DNA of 64,000 nucleotides from the NCBI RefSeq assembly GCF_019933235.1, contig NZ_CP082945.1, forward strand, positions 7,601,501 through 7,665,500. The letters are read 5' to 3'. The translations under genes were made by a program, and so were the position numbers. The notes below the pieces were generated by a model. That model was not told the DNA's origin, did no database searches, and was given only the letters and a program-made list of their open reading frames with translations. Below, piece by piece: positions 44,601 through 57,455 of the stretch (position 1 is the stretch's first letter; each line of letters opens with the position of its first letter). This stretch comes from Streptomyces angustmyceticus (lineage in GTDB: Bacteria; Actinomycetota; Actinomycetes; Streptomycetales; Streptomycetaceae).

Positions 44601-47600
44601 TCGAGCCCCACCCCGCCGCGCACGCCCCGGCCCACTGGCTGCTCGCCGTCCCCGCCGACGGGCCGGAGCACCACCAGGCCGTCACCGACGCCCTCACGAC
44701 CGCACTGGCCCGGCCCGGCACGACCGTCACCACCCTGAGCCTGCCGCCCGACGCCGACGCCGACCACATCGCCCAACGGATCGAGGAGACCCGCGACCGG
44801 GACCGCGACCCGGACGAGATCCACGTGCTCTCCCTCCTCGGCCTCGGCACCGCCCGCGACCCCCACCACCCCGACGCCCCCGCCGCCCTCACCGTGACCG
44901 CCGCCCTCGTCCAGGCACTCCTGCGCGCCGCCGCCCCGGTCCGGCTGTGGACCGCGACCCGGGGCGCCGTCAGCATCGGCCGCTCCGACCCCCTCAGCGA
45001 CCCCGGACAGGCCACCCTCTGGGGCCTCGGCCGCACCGCCGCCATCGAACACCCCGACCACTGGACCGGCCTCGTCGACCTGCCGGAACAACTCGACGAC
45101 CGCACCCTGGACCGCCTGTGCGCGGTGCTCCACAGCTCCGGTCACGCCACCGGCCACGACAACGAGTTCGCCCTCCGCGCCTCCGGCCTCTTCGCCCGCC
45201 GGCTGATCCGCGCCTCCCGCCCCGAGCAGCCCCGCGCCGCGGCCGCCTGGACCCCGGCCGGTACCACGCTGATCACCGGCGGCACCGGCACCATCGGCTC
45301 CGCCCTCGCCCGCCGACTGGCCCGCGAAGGCGCCGCCCACCTGCTCCTCATCAGCCGGCGCGGCCCCGACGCCCCGGGCGCCCAGGACCTCGTCGCCGAA
45401 CTCACCGCACACGGCACCCGCACCACCCTCGCCGCCTGCGACCCCGCCGACCGCGACGCCCTGGCGCGGCTCCTCGCCTCCCTCCCCGAGGACCAGCCAC
45501 TGACCAGCGTCTTCCACACCGCGGGCGTACTCGACGACGGCACCCTCGCCACCATGGACGCCGAGCGGTTCGCCACCGTCCTCCGCCCCAAGACCGAGGC
45601 CGCCGCCCACCTCCACGAACTGACCCGCGGCCACGACCTGACCGCGTTCGTCCTCTTCTCCTCCATCGCCGGCACCCTCGGCGCGGCCGGCCAGGCCAAC
45701 TACGCCGCGGCCAACGCCGGCCTGGACGCCCTCGCCCAGCACCGCCGCGCCCACGGCCTGCCCGCGACCAGCATCGCCTGGGGCCCCTGGGCACACGAGG
45801 GCATGGCCGCCGACCCCACCCTGCGCGCCAAGCTCAGCCGCGCCGGCCTGCCGCCCATGGAGCCGGACACCGCCCTGGTCGCCCTGCACCAGGCACTCGA
45901 CCACGGCGAGACCCACCTCGTCATCGCCGACATCGACTGGGACCTGTTCCCCGCGGGCCGCAACGCGCTCTTCGGCAAACTGCCCGAAGCCGCCGCCCAG
46001 AACCCCGACCAGGACACCCCCGCCGACGACGTCCGCAGCCGCCTCGCCACCCTGCGCACCCCCGCCGAACAGGAACAACACCTGCTCCGCCTGGTACGCC
46101 GGACCCTCGCCGCCGTACTGGGCTTCCCGGGCCCCGACGCCGTCGACACCACCCGCACCTTCCAGGAACTCGGCACCGACTCCCTCACCGCCGTCGAGCT
46201 GCGCAACACGCTCACCGCCGCCGTCGGGCTGCCCCTGTCCCCGACGCTCGTCTTCGACCACCCGACACCGCCGGCCCTGGCGCGTCACCTGCGCTCCGAA
46301 CTCCTCGGAGACCCCGGCGAGCAGCACACCGCCGCACTCGCCCACCCCGTCCAGGCGGACGGCGAACCGATCGCCATCGTCGGCATGGCCTGCCGCTACC
46401 CCGGCGACGTACGCTCCCCCGACGACCTCTGGCAGCTGATCGCCGACGGCGGCGACGCCATCACGCCCTTCCCCGACGACCGCGGCTGGAACATCGACGC
46501 CGTCTACGACCCCGACTCCGGTTGCCCGGGCACCAGTTACGTCCGCGAGGGCGGCTTCGTCCGCGGCGCCGGCGACTTCGACCCCGGCTTCTTCGGGATC
46601 TCACCCCGCGAGGCACTGGCCATGGACCCCCAGCAACGGATGCTGCTGGAGATCTCCTGGGAAGCCGTCGAACGCGCCGGCATCGCCCCGCTCTCGCTAC
46701 GGGGCAGCCGCGGCGGACTGTTCGTCGGCTGCGGCTACCAGGGCTACGGATCGGGCTCCGTCGACATGCCCGACGACCTCCTGGGCCATCTGCTCACCGG
46801 AAGCTCCGGCGCCGTGGTCTCCGGCCGCGTGGCGTATGCCCTGGGCCTGGAGGGGCCCGCGGTCACCGTGGACACGGCCTGTTCCTCGTCGCTGGTCGCC
46901 CTGCACCTGGCGGTGCAGTCCCTGCGCTCGGGCGACTGCGACCTCGCCCTCGCCGGCGGCGTGACCGTGATGTCCACGCCCGGAGCGTTCATCGAGTTCA
47001 GCCGGCAGCGCGGCCTCGCCGCCGACGCCCGCTGCAAGGCGTTCGCCGAGTCCGCGGACGGCACGATCTGGGGCGAGGGCGCCGGCGTCGTGCTGGTCGA
47101 ACGCCTCTCGGACGCCCGGCGCAACGGCCACCGTGTGCTCGCGGTCGTACGCGGCAGCGCGGTGAACCAGGACGGTGCCTCCAACGGCCTCACGGCCCCG
47201 AACGGACCCTCCCAGCAGCGGGTGATCCGGCAGGCACTGGCCGGCGCGGGGCTCTCGGCATCGGACGTCGACGCCGTCGAGGGCCACGGGACGGGCACCA
47301 CGCTGGGCGATCCGATCGAGGCCCAGGCCCTCCTTGCCACCTACGGCCAGGACCGCGCCGCGGACCGCCCGTTGTGGCTGGGTTCCGTGAAGTCGAACAT
47401 CGGCCACACCCAGGTGGCAGCCGGCGTGGCCGGCGTCATCAAGATGGTGGAGGCCCTCCGGCACGGCGTCCTGCCCCGGCAGCGGTACGCCGAGCAGCCG
47501 ACCTCACACGTGGACTGGTCGACCGGCCACGTCCGGCTGCTGACCGAGGACGTGCAGTGGCCCGAGGGAGACCGCCCCCGCCGGGCCGGCGTCTCGTCCT

Positions 47601-50600
47601 TCGGCGTGAGCGGCACCAACGCCCACGTCATCCTCGAACAGCCTCCGACGCACACACCGCGCGACGACGACCGCGACGAGCCCCGGGACGGAACGCAGGA
47701 CGCGCCCACGCGAACGCCCGCACCGGCCGCCCTCGTGCCCTGGGTCCTCTCCGGACGCACCGACGCGGCCCTCAAGGCACAGGCGGAACGCCTGTCGGAA
47801 CACCTCACGGCACGCCCCGAACTGGACGCGGGGGACATCGGACTCTCGCTCGCCACCACCCGCTCGCCGTTCGAACACCGGGCCGTCGTCCTCGGCCAGG
47901 ACCGGGACACGCTGCTCGCCGGCCTCCACGCCCTCGCCCACGGCGAGCCACAGGGCAACATCACCCAAGGCACGACCACCCCCGCGGGCAGCCTGGCCTT
48001 TCTGTTCGCGGGTCAGGGTTCCCAACGCCCGGGGATGGGGCGGGAGTTGTACGACACCTTCCCGGTCTTCGCGGACGCCTTCGACGCGGTGTGTGCGCAC
48101 TTCGACGGCGCGTTGGAGTCTTCGTTGCGGGGTGTGGTGTTCGGCGAGGACGCGGAGGTGCTGAACCGGACGGAGTTCACGCAGCCGGCGTTGTTCGCGG
48201 TGGAGGTGGCGCTGTTCCGGCTGGTGGAGTCGTTCGGTGTGCGGCCGGATTTCCTGGTGGGGCATTCCATCGGTGAGTTGGCGGCCGCGCATGTGGCGGG
48301 CGTCTTGTCGCTGGAGGATGCGTGTCGTCTGGTCGCGGCGCGTGGCCGGCTGATGCAGGCGTTGCCCGCCGGCGGGGCGATGGTCGCCCTGCAGGCCACC
48401 GAGGACGAGGTGCTGCCGCTGCTGGCGGGCCAGGAGCAGCGGGTGAGCATCGCCGCGGTGAACGGTCCGCGGTCGGTCGTCGTCTCCGGCGAGCAGTCCG
48501 CGGTGGCGGAGATAGCGAGCCGTTTCGAGTCCGAGGGGCGGAAGGTGAAGCGGCTGCGGGTGAGCCATGCCTTCCACTCGCCGCTGATGGAGCCGATGCT
48601 CGACGAGTTCCGGGCGGTCGCGGAAAGCGTGACCTTCGCGGAGCCCCGTATCGCGGTGGTCTCCAACGTCACCGGCGAACTCGCCACGCCGCAGGAATTG
48701 ACGTCCGCCGACTACTGGGTGCGGCATGTCCGTGAGGCCGTCCGCTTCGCCGACGGCATCCGCCGGCTCGTCGAGAACGAGGTCACCCGGTTCCTGGAGA
48801 TCGGCCCGGACGGCACCCTGACCGCCATGGCACAGGGCTGCCTCGACGGCGATACAGACCCGGACCACCTCCTCGTCCCCGCCCTGCGCAAGGACCGTCC
48901 GGAGGCCACCGGGCTCCTCACCGCACTCGGCCACGCCTACACCCGCGGCGTCCCCGTCGACTGGTCCACGCTCTTCGCCGGCACCGGCGCCCAGCAGGTC
49001 GAACTGCCCACCTACGCCTTCCAGCACCAGCGCTTCTGGCTCGGACTCGCCCACACCAGCGCCACCAACCTCGGTTCGGCGGGACTGCAGGCAGCCGAGC
49101 ACCCCCTCCTCGCGGCCACCATTACGCTCGCCGACTCCTCCTCCGTCGTCTTCACCGGCCGGCTCTCCGCGCAGGACCACCCGTGGCTCGCGGACCATGT
49201 CGTGGACGGCTCCCTTCTCGTCCCCGGCACGGCCTTCCTGGAACTCGCGCTCCGCGCCGCCGACCAGGCCGGCTGTGACCACGTCGAGTCGCTGACCGTC
49301 GAAGCCCCCCTGGTGCTCCCGGCCCACGAATCAGTCCAGCTGCAAATGCGCATCGAGGAACCGGACCTCAACGGCACCCGCGCGCTGACCCTCCACTCCT
49401 GCCGCATCGGAAGCACCGGAGTCGCGGAGGAACCGTGGGTCCGGCACGCCACCGGCCTGCTCGGGACGGACGGCCACCGCGAGACCTTCGACTTCGCCGT
49501 CTGGCCCCCGGAAGGCGCGCAGCCCGTCCCGACGGACGGTCTCTACGACGCCTTCGCCGACGCCGGGATCGCCTACGGTCCCGCCTTCCGCGGACTGCAC
49601 AGCGTCTGGCGGCGCGACGCCGACCTCTTCGCCACGGTGGAGCTCCCCGAAGCGACCGAGACCTCCTCCTTCGGGCTGCACCCCGCCCTGCTGGACAGCG
49701 TCCTCCACGCCCTGGCACTCGATGCGGACGAGACTGCCGTACTCGGTCAACTGCCGGTCTCCTGGCAGGACGTGAAGCTGTACGCCTCGGGGGCCGGCGT
49801 GCTGCGGGCCCGCATCTCGACGCGTGCGGAGGGCGGGCTGTCGCTCCAGCTGGCGGATGCCGTGGGGCAGCCGGTGGCGGACATCGGCTCCCTCACCCGG
49901 CAGCCCATGACGCCCGAGACGTTCGGCCGCGCCCGGCAGGGCAGCGCCCACTCCGACGCGCTCTACCGGGTCGACTGGACGCGCATACCCGAGAACACCA
50001 CGGAACCCGTCGACCCCGTGGACATCCACGATATCCACGACATCCACGACGTCCACGACCTCCACACCCTCGGCTCCACACCGGCCGACGCCGACCCTTC
50101 CTACGTCGCGCTGCGCCTCGACGCCGTCACCGCTGAGGCCGCCGGAACTCCGGAGGCCGCACGGGCCGCCACCTACCGGGCTCTGGCCTGCATCCAGAAG
50201 TGGACGGAAACCGAGCGCCCCTCAGCCACGCGACTCGTGGTGGTGACACGGAACGCCGTCCCGGCGGAACTGCGGCAGCCCGACCCCGCACAGGCCGCGG
50301 TCTGGGGCCTCGTCCGGGCCGCACGCGTGGAGCACCCCGACCGCTTCGTCCTGGTGGATGTGGACGGTACGGACGCCTCGCTGGCGGCGCTGCCGGCCGC
50401 GCTGGCCTCGGGGGAGCCCGAACTCGCCCTGCGGCAGGGCACGGCCCATTCGCCGAGGCTGAGCACGAACATCCGGCGGGACGAGCTGCCGATGCCGTGC
50501 CCGCCGCAGGAGGGATGGTGCCTCCAGAACGCCGACGAGGGCACGTTGGAGAGCCTGCGCCTGGTGCGCCGCCCCGAGGCATGGGACGAACTGGAGCCCG

Positions 50601-53600
50601 GCCAGGTGCGCATCGCGGTGCGGGCCGCCGGGGTGAACTTCCGCGATGTGCTGAACGCCCTCGGCACGTATCCGGGGGACGCGGGGGCTTTGGGCCTGGA
50701 GGGCGCCGGCGTCGTGACCGGGACGGGCCCGGGGGTGGTGGGCCTGGCGCCGGGGGACCGGGTGATGGGGGTCTTCCCGTATGCCTTCGGCTCGGTGGCG
50801 GTGGCGGACGAGCGCATGATCGTCCGGGTCCCGGAGGGCTGGTCGTTCGCGCAGGCGGCGTCGGCTCCTGTCGCCTTCCTGACGGCGTATCACGCACTGG
50901 TCGAGTTGGGCGGGGTGCGGCCGGGCGACTCGGTGCTGGTGCATGCCGGGGCGGGTGGCGTCGGCATGGCCGCGGTGCGGTTGGCACGGCATCTGGGGGC
51001 GGAGGTGTTCGCCACCGCCAGCCCGGGGAAGTGGGGGACGCTGCGCGCTCTGGGGCTGGACGACGCGCATATCGCCTCGTCGCGTGATCTGGACTTCGAG
51101 GGCGCGGTCCTGGCGGCGACCGGTGGCCGGGGCGTGGATGTGGTCCTGGACTCCCTGGCGCGGGAGTTCGTGGACGCCTCGCTGCGGCTGCTGCCGCGCG
51201 GCGGGCGGTTCCTGGAGATGGGCAAGACCGATGTCCGTGACGCGCAGGAGGTCGCGGCCGCGTACGACGGCGTGCGCTACCGGGCCTTCGATCTCTTCGA
51301 CGCCGGAGCGGACCGGATCGGGAGGATGCTCGCGCACGTACGGGAGCTGTTCGAGGGGGGTGTGCTGGAGCCGCTGCCGGTGACGGCGTGGGATGTGCGC
51401 AAGGCCCCTGAGGCCCTTCGGTATCTCGGTCAGGCCCGGCATGTGGGCAAGGTCGTGCTGACGATGCCGGTTCCGCTGGACGCGGAGGGGACGGTGCTGG
51501 TCACGGGCGGCACGGGTGGCCTGGGCGCCCTGGTGGCGCGGCATCTGGTGGCCGAGCACGGGGTGCGGCGTCTGCTGTTGGCCAGCCGTCGCGGGGCGAA
51601 GGCTCCCGGTGTGGACGCGCTGCGCGAGGAGCTGGCGGCTCTGGGCGCCGAGGTCGAGGTCGCCGCCTGCGACACGGCCGACCGCGAGGCCGTGGGCGGC
51701 CTGCTGGACTCCGTCCCGGAGCAGCACCCCCTCACCGCCGTCGTCCACACCGCCGGCGTACTCGACGACGGCATGCTGTCCTCGCTCACACCGGCCCGTA
51801 TGGACACGGTGCTGGCGCCGAAGGCGGACGCGCTGGTGCACCTCGACGAGCTGACGCGCGGCGCGGACCTCGCGGAGTTCCTGGTGTTCTCGTCCGTGGC
51901 GGGAACGTTCGGCAGCGCGGGCCAGGGCAACTACGCGGCGGCGAACGCGTTCGTGGACGCCCTGGTGTGCCGGCGCAGCGGGTCGGGGCTGCCGGCGCGG
52001 TCGTTGGCCTGGGGTGCGTGGGCTCCGGACGCCGGAATGACCGGCGAACTGAGCGAAGCCGACCTGCAACGCATGGCACGCGGCGGCATCACCCCCTTCA
52101 CCGAGGAGCGGGGCGTGGAGGCGTTCGACGCCGCCCGCCACACCGCCGTACCCGTGGTCGTCCCCGTCCAGCTCCATCACACGATGCTGCGGGAGCAGGA
52201 CACCGCGGGCGTCCTTCCGCCGCTCATGCGCGGCCTGTTGGGCCGGAGCGCTCGGCGTACCGCGGTCTCCTCGGCGGCGGCGAAGTCGCCGGCGGACGTC
52301 CTGCGGTCCCGTCTCGCGCCCCTGCCCGCGGACGAGCGCAGGGCCGCGCTCCTGGAACTCGTCCGCACCCAGTCGGCACTGGTCCTCGGACACCCGGGCC
52401 CCGAGGCGATCGAGCCCACCCGCGACTTCCGCGGCCTCGGCGTCGACTCCCTCACCGCCGTGGAGTTGCGCAACCACCTCCAGGCCGCCACGGGACTGCC
52501 GCTGCCCGCCACCCTGGTCTTCGACTACCCGTCCCCGCTGGTGGTGGCCCGCCACCTGGAAGGCGAACTGTCCGGTGGCGACGGAACGGTTGACGCGGGA
52601 GCCATCACTCCGACGGCGGTGGCGTCTTCGGATGAGCCGGTGGCGATTGTGGCGATGAGTTGTCGGTTCCCGGGTGGTGTGGCTTCGCCGGAGGAGTTGT
52701 GGGGGTTGTTGGTTCGGGGTGGGGAGGGTGTGGTGCCGTTCCCAGTGGATCGTGGTTGGGATGTTGCGGGGTTGTATGACCCGGAGCCGGGTGTGCCGGG
52801 GAAGGTGTCGACGTGTTCGGGTGGGTTTTTGTCGGGGGTTGGGGATTTCGATCCGGCGTTTTTCGGTATTTCGCCGCGTGAGGCGGTGGCGATGGATCCT
52901 CAGCAGCGGTTGTTGTTGGAGGCGTCGTGGGAGGCGTTGGAGCGGGCGGGGATTGTTCCTGGGTCGTTGCGTGGTTCGCGGACGGGGGTGTTTGCGGGGA
53001 CGAATGGTCAGGATTACACGGGGTTGTTGGTGGCGTCGGGTGAGGAGGATTTGGGGGGTTATATCGGTACGGGTAATGCGGCGAGTGTGGTGTCGGGGCG
53101 GTTGTCGTACACGTTTGGGTTTGAGGGTCCTGCGGTGACGGTGGATACGGCGTGTTCGGCGTCGTTGGTGGCGTTGCATTTGGCGGTGGGGTCGTTGCGT
53201 GCGGGTGAGTGTGATCTGGCGTTGGCGGGTGGGGTGACGGTGATGTCGACGCCGGGGTTGTTTGTGGATTTCAGTCGGCAGCGGGGGTTGGCTGCGGATG
53301 GTCGGTGTAAGGCGTTTTCGGATGGGGCGGATGGTGCGGGGTTTTCCGAGGGTGTGGGTGTGTTGGTGGTGGAGCGGTTGTCGGATGCGCGGCGGAACGG
53401 GCATCGGGTATTGGCGGTGGTGCGTGGCAGTGCGGTGAATCAGGATGGTGCGTCCAATGGTCTGACGGCGCCGAATGGTCCGTCGCAGCAGCGGGTGATC
53501 CGGCAGGCGTTGGGGGCGGCTGGTCTGTCCGCGTCGGACGTGGATGTGGTCGAGGCGCATGGGACGGGTACGTCGCTGGGCGATCCGATCGAGGCGCAGG

Positions 53601-56600
53601 CCCTGCTTGCCACGTACGGGCAGGGGCGGGACGACGACCGGCCGTTGTGGTTGGGGTCGGTGAAGTCGAATATCGGGCATACGCAGGCGGCTGCGGGTGT
53701 GGCGGGTGTCATCAAGATGGTGCTGGCGTTGCAGCACGGTGTTCTGCCGCAGACGCTGCACGTGGATGAGCCGTCGTCGCATGTGGACTGGTCGGCGGGC
53801 GATGTGCGGTTGCTGACGGAGCCGGTGCAGTGGCCGGAGGCCGGCCGTCCGCGTCGGGCCGGTGTGTCGTCCTTCGGCATCAGCGGCACCAACGCCCACG
53901 CCATCATCGAAGAGGCGCCGCCGACCGATGACATGGCGGAGTGCGCCGAGGAGCCGTTGAAGCTTCCGGCAGTGCCCTGGGTCATTTCAGGACGTGATGA
54001 GGCCGGCCTGACGGCACAGGCACACCGGCTCCTGGCGCACCTCGACGAGTTCCCGCTCGATGCCTCCGATGTCGGCTGTTCCCTGGCTACGTCGAGGGAG
54101 ATATTCGACCACCGTGCCGTGCTGCTCGTGGACGATCAAGAGACGGCCGTACAGGGGCTGACCGCGCTCGCCGAAGGCCGAAAGGCCGCCGGCGTGGTGC
54201 GCGGGGAAAAGGGGCAGGGCCGGACCGCATTCCTGTTCACGGGGCAGGGCGCGCAGCGACTGGGGATGGGCTGGGAGTTGTACGACACCTTCCCGGTGTT
54301 CGCGGACGCGTTTGACGCGGTATGTGCCTGCTTTGACAGCGAGTTGGGGGCGTCGCTGCGGGGTGTGGTGTTCGGTGAGGATGCCGAGGCGTTGAATCGG
54401 ACGGGGTTCACTCAGCCGGCGTTGTTCGCGGTGGAGGTGGCGCTGTTCCGGCTGGTGGAGGCGTTCGGTGTGCGGGCGGATTTCCTGGTGGGGCATTCCA
54501 TCGGTGAGTTGGCGGCTGCGCATGTGGCCGGGGTGTTGTCGCTGGCGGACGCGTGCCGTTTGGTGGCGGCGCGTGGCCGGTTGATGCAGGCATTGCCGGC
54601 CGGTGGCGCGATGGTCTCTCTCCAGGCGTCGGAGGCCGAGGTGTTGCCGCTCCTGGAGGGCCAGGATCAGCGGGTGAGTATTGCTGCGGTGAATGGTCCG
54701 CAGGCGGTCGTGGTCTCCGGTGTGGAATCCGCCGTGGCGGAGATCGCGAAACACTTCGAGTCCGAGGGCCGGAAGGTGAAGCGGCTGCGGGTGAGCCATG
54801 CTTTCCACTCGCCTTTGATGGAACCGATGTTGGAGGAGTTCCGGGCCGTTGCGGAGAGCGTGGTGTTTGCGGAGCCGCGTATCCCGGTGGTCTCGAATGT
54901 GACCGGTGAGCTGGCCGCGACGGAGGAGTTGACGTCCCCCGATTACTGGGTCCGGCATGTCCGCGAGGCGGTCCGTTTCGCTGACGGTGTGCGGTGGCTG
55001 GAGGGGCACGGGGTGACCCGTTTCCTGGAGATCGGGCCGGACGGCACGCTGACCGCCATGGCGCAGGCATGCACGGACAGGGCGGACCTGCTTCTGACGC
55101 CCGCGTTGCGGAAGGACCGGCTGGAGTCGGAAGCCCTCGTGGCGGCGATCAGCGGCATGTTCGTCAATGGTGCGGAGGTGCAGTGGGCCGCGCTGTTCCC
55201 CGGAGCACGGCGGGTCGACCTGCCCACGTACGCGTTCCAGCATGAGCGCTTCTGGCCGAGCAACCCCACGACGGTGCGGAGCAACGCCGCGGCTCAGCCG
55301 GCGGATGACGGGGCCGCCTGGTTCTGGGAGGCCGTCGAGCGGGAAGACCCGTCCGCCTTGGCCGGGGAACTGGACATCGCCGGGGGCGCCTCGTGGGATG
55401 AGGCGCTGAGCGCCCTGTCGACGTGGCGGCGGCAACGGCGCGAGCGGTCGGTGGTGGACGGCTGGCGGTACCGGGTGCAGTGGAAGCCGGTCGGTGCGGA
55501 TGCCGATGCGAAGCTGTCCGGGCGTTGGCTGGCGGTGGTTCCCGAGGCCGTGGCGGAGTCGGGTTGGGCTTCTTCGGTGCTGGAGGGGCTGGCGGAGTGT
55601 GGGGTCCAGGTCGAGCGGGTGGAGTGCGGCCCGGACGTGGACCGGGCCGACCTGGCTGAGCGATGCACGGAGTTCAAGGGCGAGGCCGTCGCGGGTGTGC
55701 TGGTGCTGCCGAGCGGGCTGGAGGAGGAGCCCGCTGGAGGGGTGCCGGCGAGCGTGTGGTGGACGGCTGTCGTGGTGCAGGCGTTGGGGGATGCGGGGGT
55801 CGGTGGGCGTCTGTGGGTGGTGACGCGGGGAGCCGTCGCCGTCGGTGGGCCGGATGGTGTTCCGGATCCGGCGGGGGCGGCGGTGTGGGGCCTGGGCCGG
55901 GTGGCGGCGCTGGAGCATCCGGACCGTTGGGGCGGTCTGGTGGATCTCCCGGAGTCGGTGGACGGTGGGGTGCTTGATCGGCTCTTCGGTGTTCTGGCCG
56001 ATGGCTGTGAGGATCAGGTGGCGGTGCGGGCGTCGGGGGTGTTCGGGCGGCGGCTGGTGCATGCTCCGGCCCCCGCTCGGAACGACGTTGACGGTTGGCG
56101 GCCGCGTGGGACGGTGCTGATCACGGGGGGTACCGGCGCGCTCGGCGCTCGCGTGGCGCGGTGGGCGGCTGAGCGTGGCGCCGACCACGTGATCTTGACC
56201 AGCCGCCGGGGCCCGGCGGCGCCCGGTGCAGCCGAGCTGGAGAAGGAGCTGTCCGCCCTCGGTGTCCAGGTGACCGTCGCGGCCTGTGACATCGCCGATC
56301 GGAAGGCCGTCGAGGAGCTGCTGTCGGGCTGTGCGGTGGAGGCCGTCGTCCATGCGGCGGGGGTGGTGGATTCCGTGCCGTTGGGCGATGCGGGTGCGGA
56401 GCACTTCGCTGACGTGATGGGGGCGAAGGTCGCCGGTGCGGTGGTGCTGGACGAGGCACTGCGCGACCGCGAGCTGGATGCGTTCGTGGTGTTCTCGTCG
56501 ATCGCCGGTGTGTGGGGGAGTGGCGGTCAGGCGGCGTACGCGGCCGGGAACGCCTTCGTCGAAGGGTTGGTTCAGGCGCGTCGTGCCCGGGGTGCGGTGG

Positions 56601-57406
56601 GTTGCGCGGTGGCGTGGGGGCCCTGGGCCGGCGGCGGCATGGCCGGCGTGGAGGGCGCGGAGGAACACCTGCTGCGCCGTGGCCTGAGGGCCCTCGACCC
56701 TGCGCCGGCGGTGTCCGCCGTGGGCGCGGGGGAGGAGTCGGTGGTGGTGGCCGACGTGGACTGGGAGCGCTTCGCTCCGGCGTTCACCAGCGCCCGTCCG
56801 AGTCCATTGCTTGCAGACCTGCCGGAGGCCGCTGACGCGATGGGCGGTGGCATGTCCACCGAGGGGCCCGCGGACAAGGGACAGTCCTTCGTCGACCGGC
56901 TCGCGGGCGTCTCCCCGGTGGAGCGCTCGCAGGCCGTACTCGACCTCGTACGCGGCCACACGGCGGCCGTTCTCGGATTCCGCGAGATGAAGGCCGTGGA
57001 GCCCGTCCGGGCATTCCGGGACTTGGGATTCGACTCGCTCACCGCGGTCGAGCTGCGCAACGGACTGAACGCCGAGACCGGGATGCGGCTCCCCGCCACC
57101 CTGGTCTTCGACTACCCCACGCCACAGCTTCTCGCGGAGCATGTGCACGACACCCTGTTCGGCGCCGCGGACGTCGAGCCGGAGGCCGCCGTACTCGCTG
57201 ACCTGGACCGTCTTGCCGGCGCGATTTCAGGATTTTCCCCAGAGAACGCCGCCAGGGGGCTCGTCGAGGCCCGTCTTCGGAGCATCCTGGCTGAGCTGGG
57301 CGGGGCGGCCGAGGCCGATGCGAAGTCCGTCGTGTCCCAGCAGCTCGATGCGGCCTCGGACGACGAGATCTTCGATTTCATCAATCAGGAGCTCGGCCGT
57401 TCCTGA
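41612..57406 (+). CDS. Modular type I PKS gene 4: modules 8-10
   Basis: A 5264-residue megasynthase, ATG 41612 preceded by GGAGAG (about 41600-41605), 58 bp after gene 3. Approximate residues: N-terminal docking helix 1-34 ([20 protein letters not shown]), KS8 35-451, AT8 580-870, KR8 1213-1460, ACP8 1473-1567; KS9 1585-2010, AT9 2128-2420, DH9 2495-2770, ER9 2968-3287, KR9 3290-3543, ACP9 3559-3657; KS10 3675-4100, AT10 4204-4490, KR10 4829-5073, ACP10 5091-5183; docking tail to 5264 ([16 protein letters not shown]). All ATs are malonyl type (HAFH). The chain gains a hydroxyl, a fully reduced unit and another hydroxyl. Its N-terminal docking helix differs from genes 2, 3 and 5, while its tail matches those of genes 1 and 2. 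The module 10 KS is encoded in markedly different codons from its neighbours. Confidence 0.95.
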   Translation: MATSADQIVEALRASLRENDRLRKQNQQLVDAAGEPLAIVAMSCRFPGGVQTPEEYWQLLAEGTDALSDFPADRGWDLGALDVTTTRGGFVHTADEFDPQFFGMSPREALATDPQQRLLLEVSWEALERAGIDPMTLRGSRTAVFAGCSNQEYGSGLRGNVPEGVEGHILTGTTGSVVSGRVAYALGLEGPAVTVDTACSSSLVTLHLAAQSLRAGECDLALAGGVAIMSTPAAFAEFGRQGGLASDGRCKPFSDDADGTGWGEGAGMLLVERLSDARRHGHPVLALLRGSALNQDGASNGLTAPNGPAQQRVIRSALSGAGLSAADVDAVEAHGTGTTLGDPIEAQALLATYGQDRPADRPLWLGSVKSNIGHTQAAAGVAGVIKMVLALRHGVLPQSLHTTRPSTHVDWSAGHVRLLTEPVAWPDGARPRRAAVSSFSISGTNAHTILEQAPQDRTHQGTEQPPAEGEQPPADGETAAEATPLPTAARLPHIPWVLSARSADALRAQAGRLRAHLDAHPGTDPYDLAYSLATSRSAFEHRAVLLGTDPAALRGELTALAEEGPLAAGAVSGSPLRGKTAFLFTGQGAQRLGMGRELYATFPVFADAFDAACAHLDPELERPLRATAFGDDPAPLDRTGHTQPALFAVEVALFRLLTSWGIEPDIVMGHSIGELAAAHIAGVLSLPDACRLVAARGRLMQALPPGGAMASLQVTEAEVLPLLADTADRVSIAAVNGPEATVVAGDETAVDALAGHFRDLGRKVSRLRVSHAFHSPLMDPMLADLRATARDLTYHPPRIPVISNVTGRLATADDLCDPDYWVRHARQAVRFADGVRALAERHVTRLVELGPDGTLTALAAACLPDGDRLLTPLLRKDTPEALSLLTALSRLHISGVSPDWAALLPGARRVDLPTYAFQRTRYWLNATPSDDTPGTAPVDAAFWTAVEQQNVPELADSLSLDRSLLEPVVPALAAFHRDQQQHSTARTWRYAEHWEPVEPHPAAHAPAHWLLAVPADGPEHHQAVTDALTTALARPGTTVTTLSLPPDADADHIAQRIEETRDRDRDPDEIHVLSLLGLGTARDPHHPDAPAALTVTAALVQALLRAAAPVRLWTATRGAVSIGRSDPLSDPGQATLWGLGRTAAIEHPDHWTGLVDLPEQLDDRTLDRLCAVLHSSGHATGHDNEFALRASGLFARRLIRASRPEQPRAAAAWTPAGTTLITGGTGTIGSALARRLAREGAAHLLLISRRGPDAPGAQDLVAELTAHGTRTTLAACDPADRDALARLLASLPEDQPLTSVFHTAGVLDDGTLATMDAERFATVLRPKTEAAAHLHELTRGHDLTAFVLFSSIAGTLGAAGQANYAAANAGLDALAQHRRAHGLPATSIAWGPWAHEGMAADPTLRAKLSRAGLPPMEPDTALVALHQALDHGETHLVIADIDWDLFPAGRNALFGKLPEAAAQNPDQDTPADDVRSRLATLRTPAEQEQHLLRLVRRTLAAVLGFPGPDAVDTTRTFQELGTDSLTAVELRNTLTAAVGLPLSPTLVFDHPTPPALARHLRSELLGDPGEQHTAALAHPVQADGEPIAIVGMACRYPGDVRSPDDLWQLIADGGDAITPFPDDRGWNIDAVYDPDSGCPGTSYVREGGFVRGAGDFDPGFFGISPREALAMDPQQRMLLEISWEAVERAGIAPLSLRGSRGGLFVGCGYQGYGSGSVDMPDDLLGHLLTGSSGAVVSGRVAYALGLEGPAVTVDTACSSSLVALHLAVQSLRSGDCDLALAGGVTVMSTPGAFIEFSRQRGLAADARCKAFAESADGTIWGEGAGVVLVERLSDARRNGHRVLAVVRGSAVNQDGASNGLTAPNGPSQQRVIRQALAGAGLSASDVDAVEGHGTGTTLGDPIEAQALLATYGQDRAADRPLWLGSVKSNIGHTQVAAGVAGVIKMVEALRHGVLPRQRYAEQPTSHVDWSTGHVRLLTEDVQWPEGDRPRRAGVSSFGVSGTNAHVILEQPPTHTPRDDDRDEPRDGTQDAPTRTPAPAALVPWVLSGRTDAALKAQAERLSEHLTARPELDAGDIGLSLATTRSPFEHRAVVLGQDRDTLLAGLHALAHGEPQGNITQGTTTPAGSLAFLFAGQGSQRPGMGRELYDTFPVFADAFDAVCAHFDGALESSLRGVVFGEDAEVLNRTEFTQPALFAVEVALFRLVESFGVRPDFLVGHSIGELAAAHVAGVLSLEDACRLVAARGRLMQALPAGGAMVALQATEDEVLPLLAGQEQRVSIAAVNGPRSVVVSGEQSAVAEIASRFESEGRKVKRLRVSHAFHSPLMEPMLDEFRAVAESVTFAEPRIAVVSNVTGELATPQELTSADYWVRHVREAVRFADGIRRLVENEVTRFLEIGPDGTLTAMAQGCLDGDTDPDHLLVPALRKDRPEATGLLTALGHAYTRGVPVDWSTLFAGTGAQQVELPTYAFQHQRFWLGLAHTSATNLGSAGLQAAEHPLLAATITLADSSSVVFTGRLSAQDHPWLADHVVDGSLLVPGTAFLELALRAADQAGCDHVESLTVEAPLVLPAHESVQLQMRIEEPDLNGTRALTLHSCRIGSTGVAEEPWVRHATGLLGTDGHRETFDFAVWPPEGAQPVPTDGLYDAFADAGIAYGPAFRGLHSVWRRDADLFATVELPEATETSSFGLHPALLDSVLHALALDADETAVLGQLPVSWQDVKLYASGAGVLRARISTRAEGGLSLQLADAVGQPVADIGSLTRQPMTPETFGRARQGSAHSDALYRVDWTRIPENTTEPVDPVDIHDIHDIHDVHDLHTLGSTPADADPSYVALRLDAVTAEAAGTPEAARAATYRALACIQKWTETERPSATRLVVVTRNAVPAELRQPDPAQAAVWGLVRAARVEHPDRFVLVDVDGTDASLAALPAALASGEPELALRQGTAHSPRLSTNIRRDELPMPCPPQEGWCLQNADEGTLESLRLVRRPEAWDELEPGQVRIAVRAAGVNFRDVLNALGTYPGDAGALGLEGAGVVTGTGPGVVGLAPGDRVMGVFPYAFGSVAVADERMIVRVPEGWSFAQAASAPVAFLTAYHALVELGGVRPGDSVLVHAGAGGVGMAAVRLARHLGAEVFATASPGKWGTLRALGLDDAHIASSRDLDFEGAVLAATGGRGVDVVLDSLAREFVDASLRLLPRGGRFLEMGKTDVRDAQEVAAAYDGVRYRAFDLFDAGADRIGRMLAHVRELFEGGVLEPLPVTAWDVRKAPEALRYLGQARHVGKVVLTMPVPLDAEGTVLVTGGTGGLGALVARHLVAEHGVRRLLLASRRGAKAPGVDALREELAALGAEVEVAACDTADREAVGGLLDSVPEQHPLTAVVHTAGVLDDGMLSSLTPARMDTVLAPKADALVHLDELTRGADLAEFLVFSSVAGTFGSAGQGNYAAANAFVDALVCRRSGSGLPARSLAWGAWAPDAGMTGELSEADLQRMARGGITPFTEERGVEAFDAARHTAVPVVVPVQLHHTMLREQDTAGVLPPLMRGLLGRSARRTAVSSAAAKSPADVLRSRLAPLPADERRAALLELVRTQSALVLGHPGPEAIEPTRDFRGLGVDSLTAVELRNHLQAATGLPLPATLVFDYPSPLVVARHLEGELSGGDGTVDAGAITPTAVASSDEPVAIVAMSCRFPGGVASPEELWGLLVRGGEGVVPFPVDRGWDVAGLYDPEPGVPGKVSTCSGGFLSGVGDFDPAFFGISPREAVAMDPQQRLLLEASWEALERAGIVPGSLRGSRTGVFAGTNGQDYTGLLVASGEEDLGGYIGTGNAASVVSGRLSYTFGFEGPAVTVDTACSASLVALHLAVGSLRAGECDLALAGGVTVMSTPGLFVDFSRQRGLAADGRCKAFSDGADGAGFSEGVGVLVVERLSDARRNGHRVLAVVRGSAVNQDGASNGLTAPNGPSQQRVIRQALGAAGLSASDVDVVEAHGTGTSLGDPIEAQALLATYGQGRDDDRPLWLGSVKSNIGHTQAAAGVAGVIKMVLALQHGVLPQTLHVDEPSSHVDWSAGDVRLLTEPVQWPEAGRPRRAGVSSFGISGTNAHAIIEEAPPTDDMAECAEEPLKLPAVPWVISGRDEAGLTAQAHRLLAHLDEFPLDASDVGCSLATSREIFDHRAVLLVDDQETAVQGLTALAEGRKAAGVVRGEKGQGRTAFLFTGQGAQRLGMGWELYDTFPVFADAFDAVCACFDSELGASLRGVVFGEDAEALNRTGFTQPALFAVEVALFRLVEAFGVRADFLVGHSIGELAAAHVAGVLSLADACRLVAARGRLMQALPAGGAMVSLQASEAEVLPLLEGQDQRVSIAAVNGPQAVVVSGVESAVAEIAKHFESEGRKVKRLRVSHAFHSPLMEPMLEEFRAVAESVVFAEPRIPVVSNVTGELAATEELTSPDYWVRHVREAVRFADGVRWLEGHGVTRFLEIGPDGTLTAMAQACTDRADLLLTPALRKDRLESEALVAAISGMFVNGAEVQWAALFPGARRVDLPTYAFQHERFWPSNPTTVRSNAAAQPADDGAAWFWEAVEREDPSALAGELDIAGGASWDEALSALSTWRRQRRERSVVDGWRYRVQWKPVGADADAKLSGRWLAVVPEAVAESGWASSVLEGLAECGVQVERVECGPDVDRADLAERCTEFKGEAVAGVLVLPSGLEEEPAGGVPASVWWTAVVVQALGDAGVGGRLWVVTRGAVAVGGPDGVPDPAGAAVWGLGRVAALEHPDRWGGLVDLPESVDGGVLDRLFGVLADGCEDQVAVRASGVFGRRLVHAPAPARNDVDGWRPRGTVLITGGTGALGARVARWAAERGADHVILTSRRGPAAPGAAELEKELSALGVQVTVAACDIADRKAVEELLSGCAVEAVVHAAGVVDSVPLGDAGAEHFADVMGAKVAGAVVLDEALRDRELDAFVVFSSIAGVWGSGGQAAYAAGNAFVEGLVQARRARGAVGCAVAWGPWAGGGMAGVEGAEEHLLRRGLRALDPAPAVSAVGAGEESVVVADVDWERFAPAFTSARPSPLLADLPEAADAMGGGMSTEGPADKGQSFVDRLAGVSPVERSQAVLDLVRGHTAAVLGFREMKAVEPVRAFRDLGFDSLTAVELRNGLNAETGMRLPATLVFDYPTPQLLAEHVHDTLFGAADVEPEAAVLADLDRLAGAISGFSPENAARGLVEARLRSILAELGGAAEADAKSVVSQQLDAASDDEIFDFINQELGRS
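41714..46310 (+). other. Module 8: KS-AT(malonyl)-KR(B-type)-ACP
   Basis: KS about 41714-42965, Cys 42206-42208 (DTACSSS). It lacks about ten residues in the loop that normally reads LYDPDP...YVREGGF (here [11 protein letters not shown]). AT about 43349-44230, Ser 43622-43624, HAFH from 43922: malonyl. KR about 45248-45990 with LDD 45530-45538 and Tyr 45701-45703; Ala rather than Pro lies five residues before the Tyr, so B1-like. ACP about 46028-46310, Ser 46181-46183 in GTDSL. The predicted outcome is a D-hydroxyl. Confidence 0.88.
47995..48756 (+). repeat. AT repeat shared with module 11, copy 1 (module 9)
   Basis: This AT9 segment is nearly identical (about 97% by eye) to 59165-59926 in the AT of module 11 at a constant offset of 11170 bp. 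There is one diverged patch around 48619-48660. It indicates recent conversion between genes 4 and 5, and its wobble usage is poorer in C than the flanking sequence. Confidence 0.85.
50021..50065 (+). repeat. 9-bp tandem repeat (Asp-x-His) in the DH9-ER9 linker
   Basis: Five consecutive 9-base units (GACATCCAC and single-base variants at 50021, 50030, 50039, 50048 and 50057) encode five copies of Asp-(Ile/Val/Leu)-His between DH9 and ER9. The equivalent linker of module 7 has no such repeat. It is in frame and looks like recent slippage expansion. Confidence 0.92.
52634..57160 (+). other. Module 10: KS-AT(malonyl)-KR(A1-type)-ACP
   Basis: KS about 52634-53910 with Cys 53153-53155 in DTACSAS (the second Ser after the Cys position is Ala-Ser instead of Ser-Ser). 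AT about 54221-55080, Ser 54497-54499, SHAFHS from 54794: malonyl. KR about 56096-56830 without LDD, Trp 56513-56515, Gln three residues before Tyr 56537-56539: A1-type, the only A-type KR in the malonyl part seen so far. ACP about 56882-57160, Ser 57035-57037. The predicted outcome is an L-hydroxyl. Confidence 0.9.
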
Positions 57407-57455
57407 ACGCCGCTGGTGAACCGTTCCGGTCTACAACGTATGGGGCACGTTCCAC

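Larger units (their letters stand above)
46364..52580 (+). other. Module 9: KS-AT(malonyl)-DH-ER-KR(B-type)-ACP
   Basis: KS about 46364-47640, Cys 46880-46882; the usual VEAHGTGT reads VEGHGTGT, which keeps the catalytic His. AT about 47993-48870, Ser 48266-48268, HAFH from 48566: malonyl. DH about 49094-49920 with His 49196-49198 ([11 protein letters not shown]), YGPAFRG and [12 protein letters not shown] about 50513-51470 with [13 protein letters not shown] and [15 protein letters not shown] about 51479-52240 with LDD 51761-51769 and Tyr 51932-51934. ACP about 52286-52580, Ser 52448-52450 in GVDSL. The predicted outcome is a fully reduced extension. Confidence 0.92.

Noticed and set aside
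50021-50065. CRISPR-like array.
   Set aside because: The units are contiguous 9-mers without spacers and lie in frame inside a coding linker.
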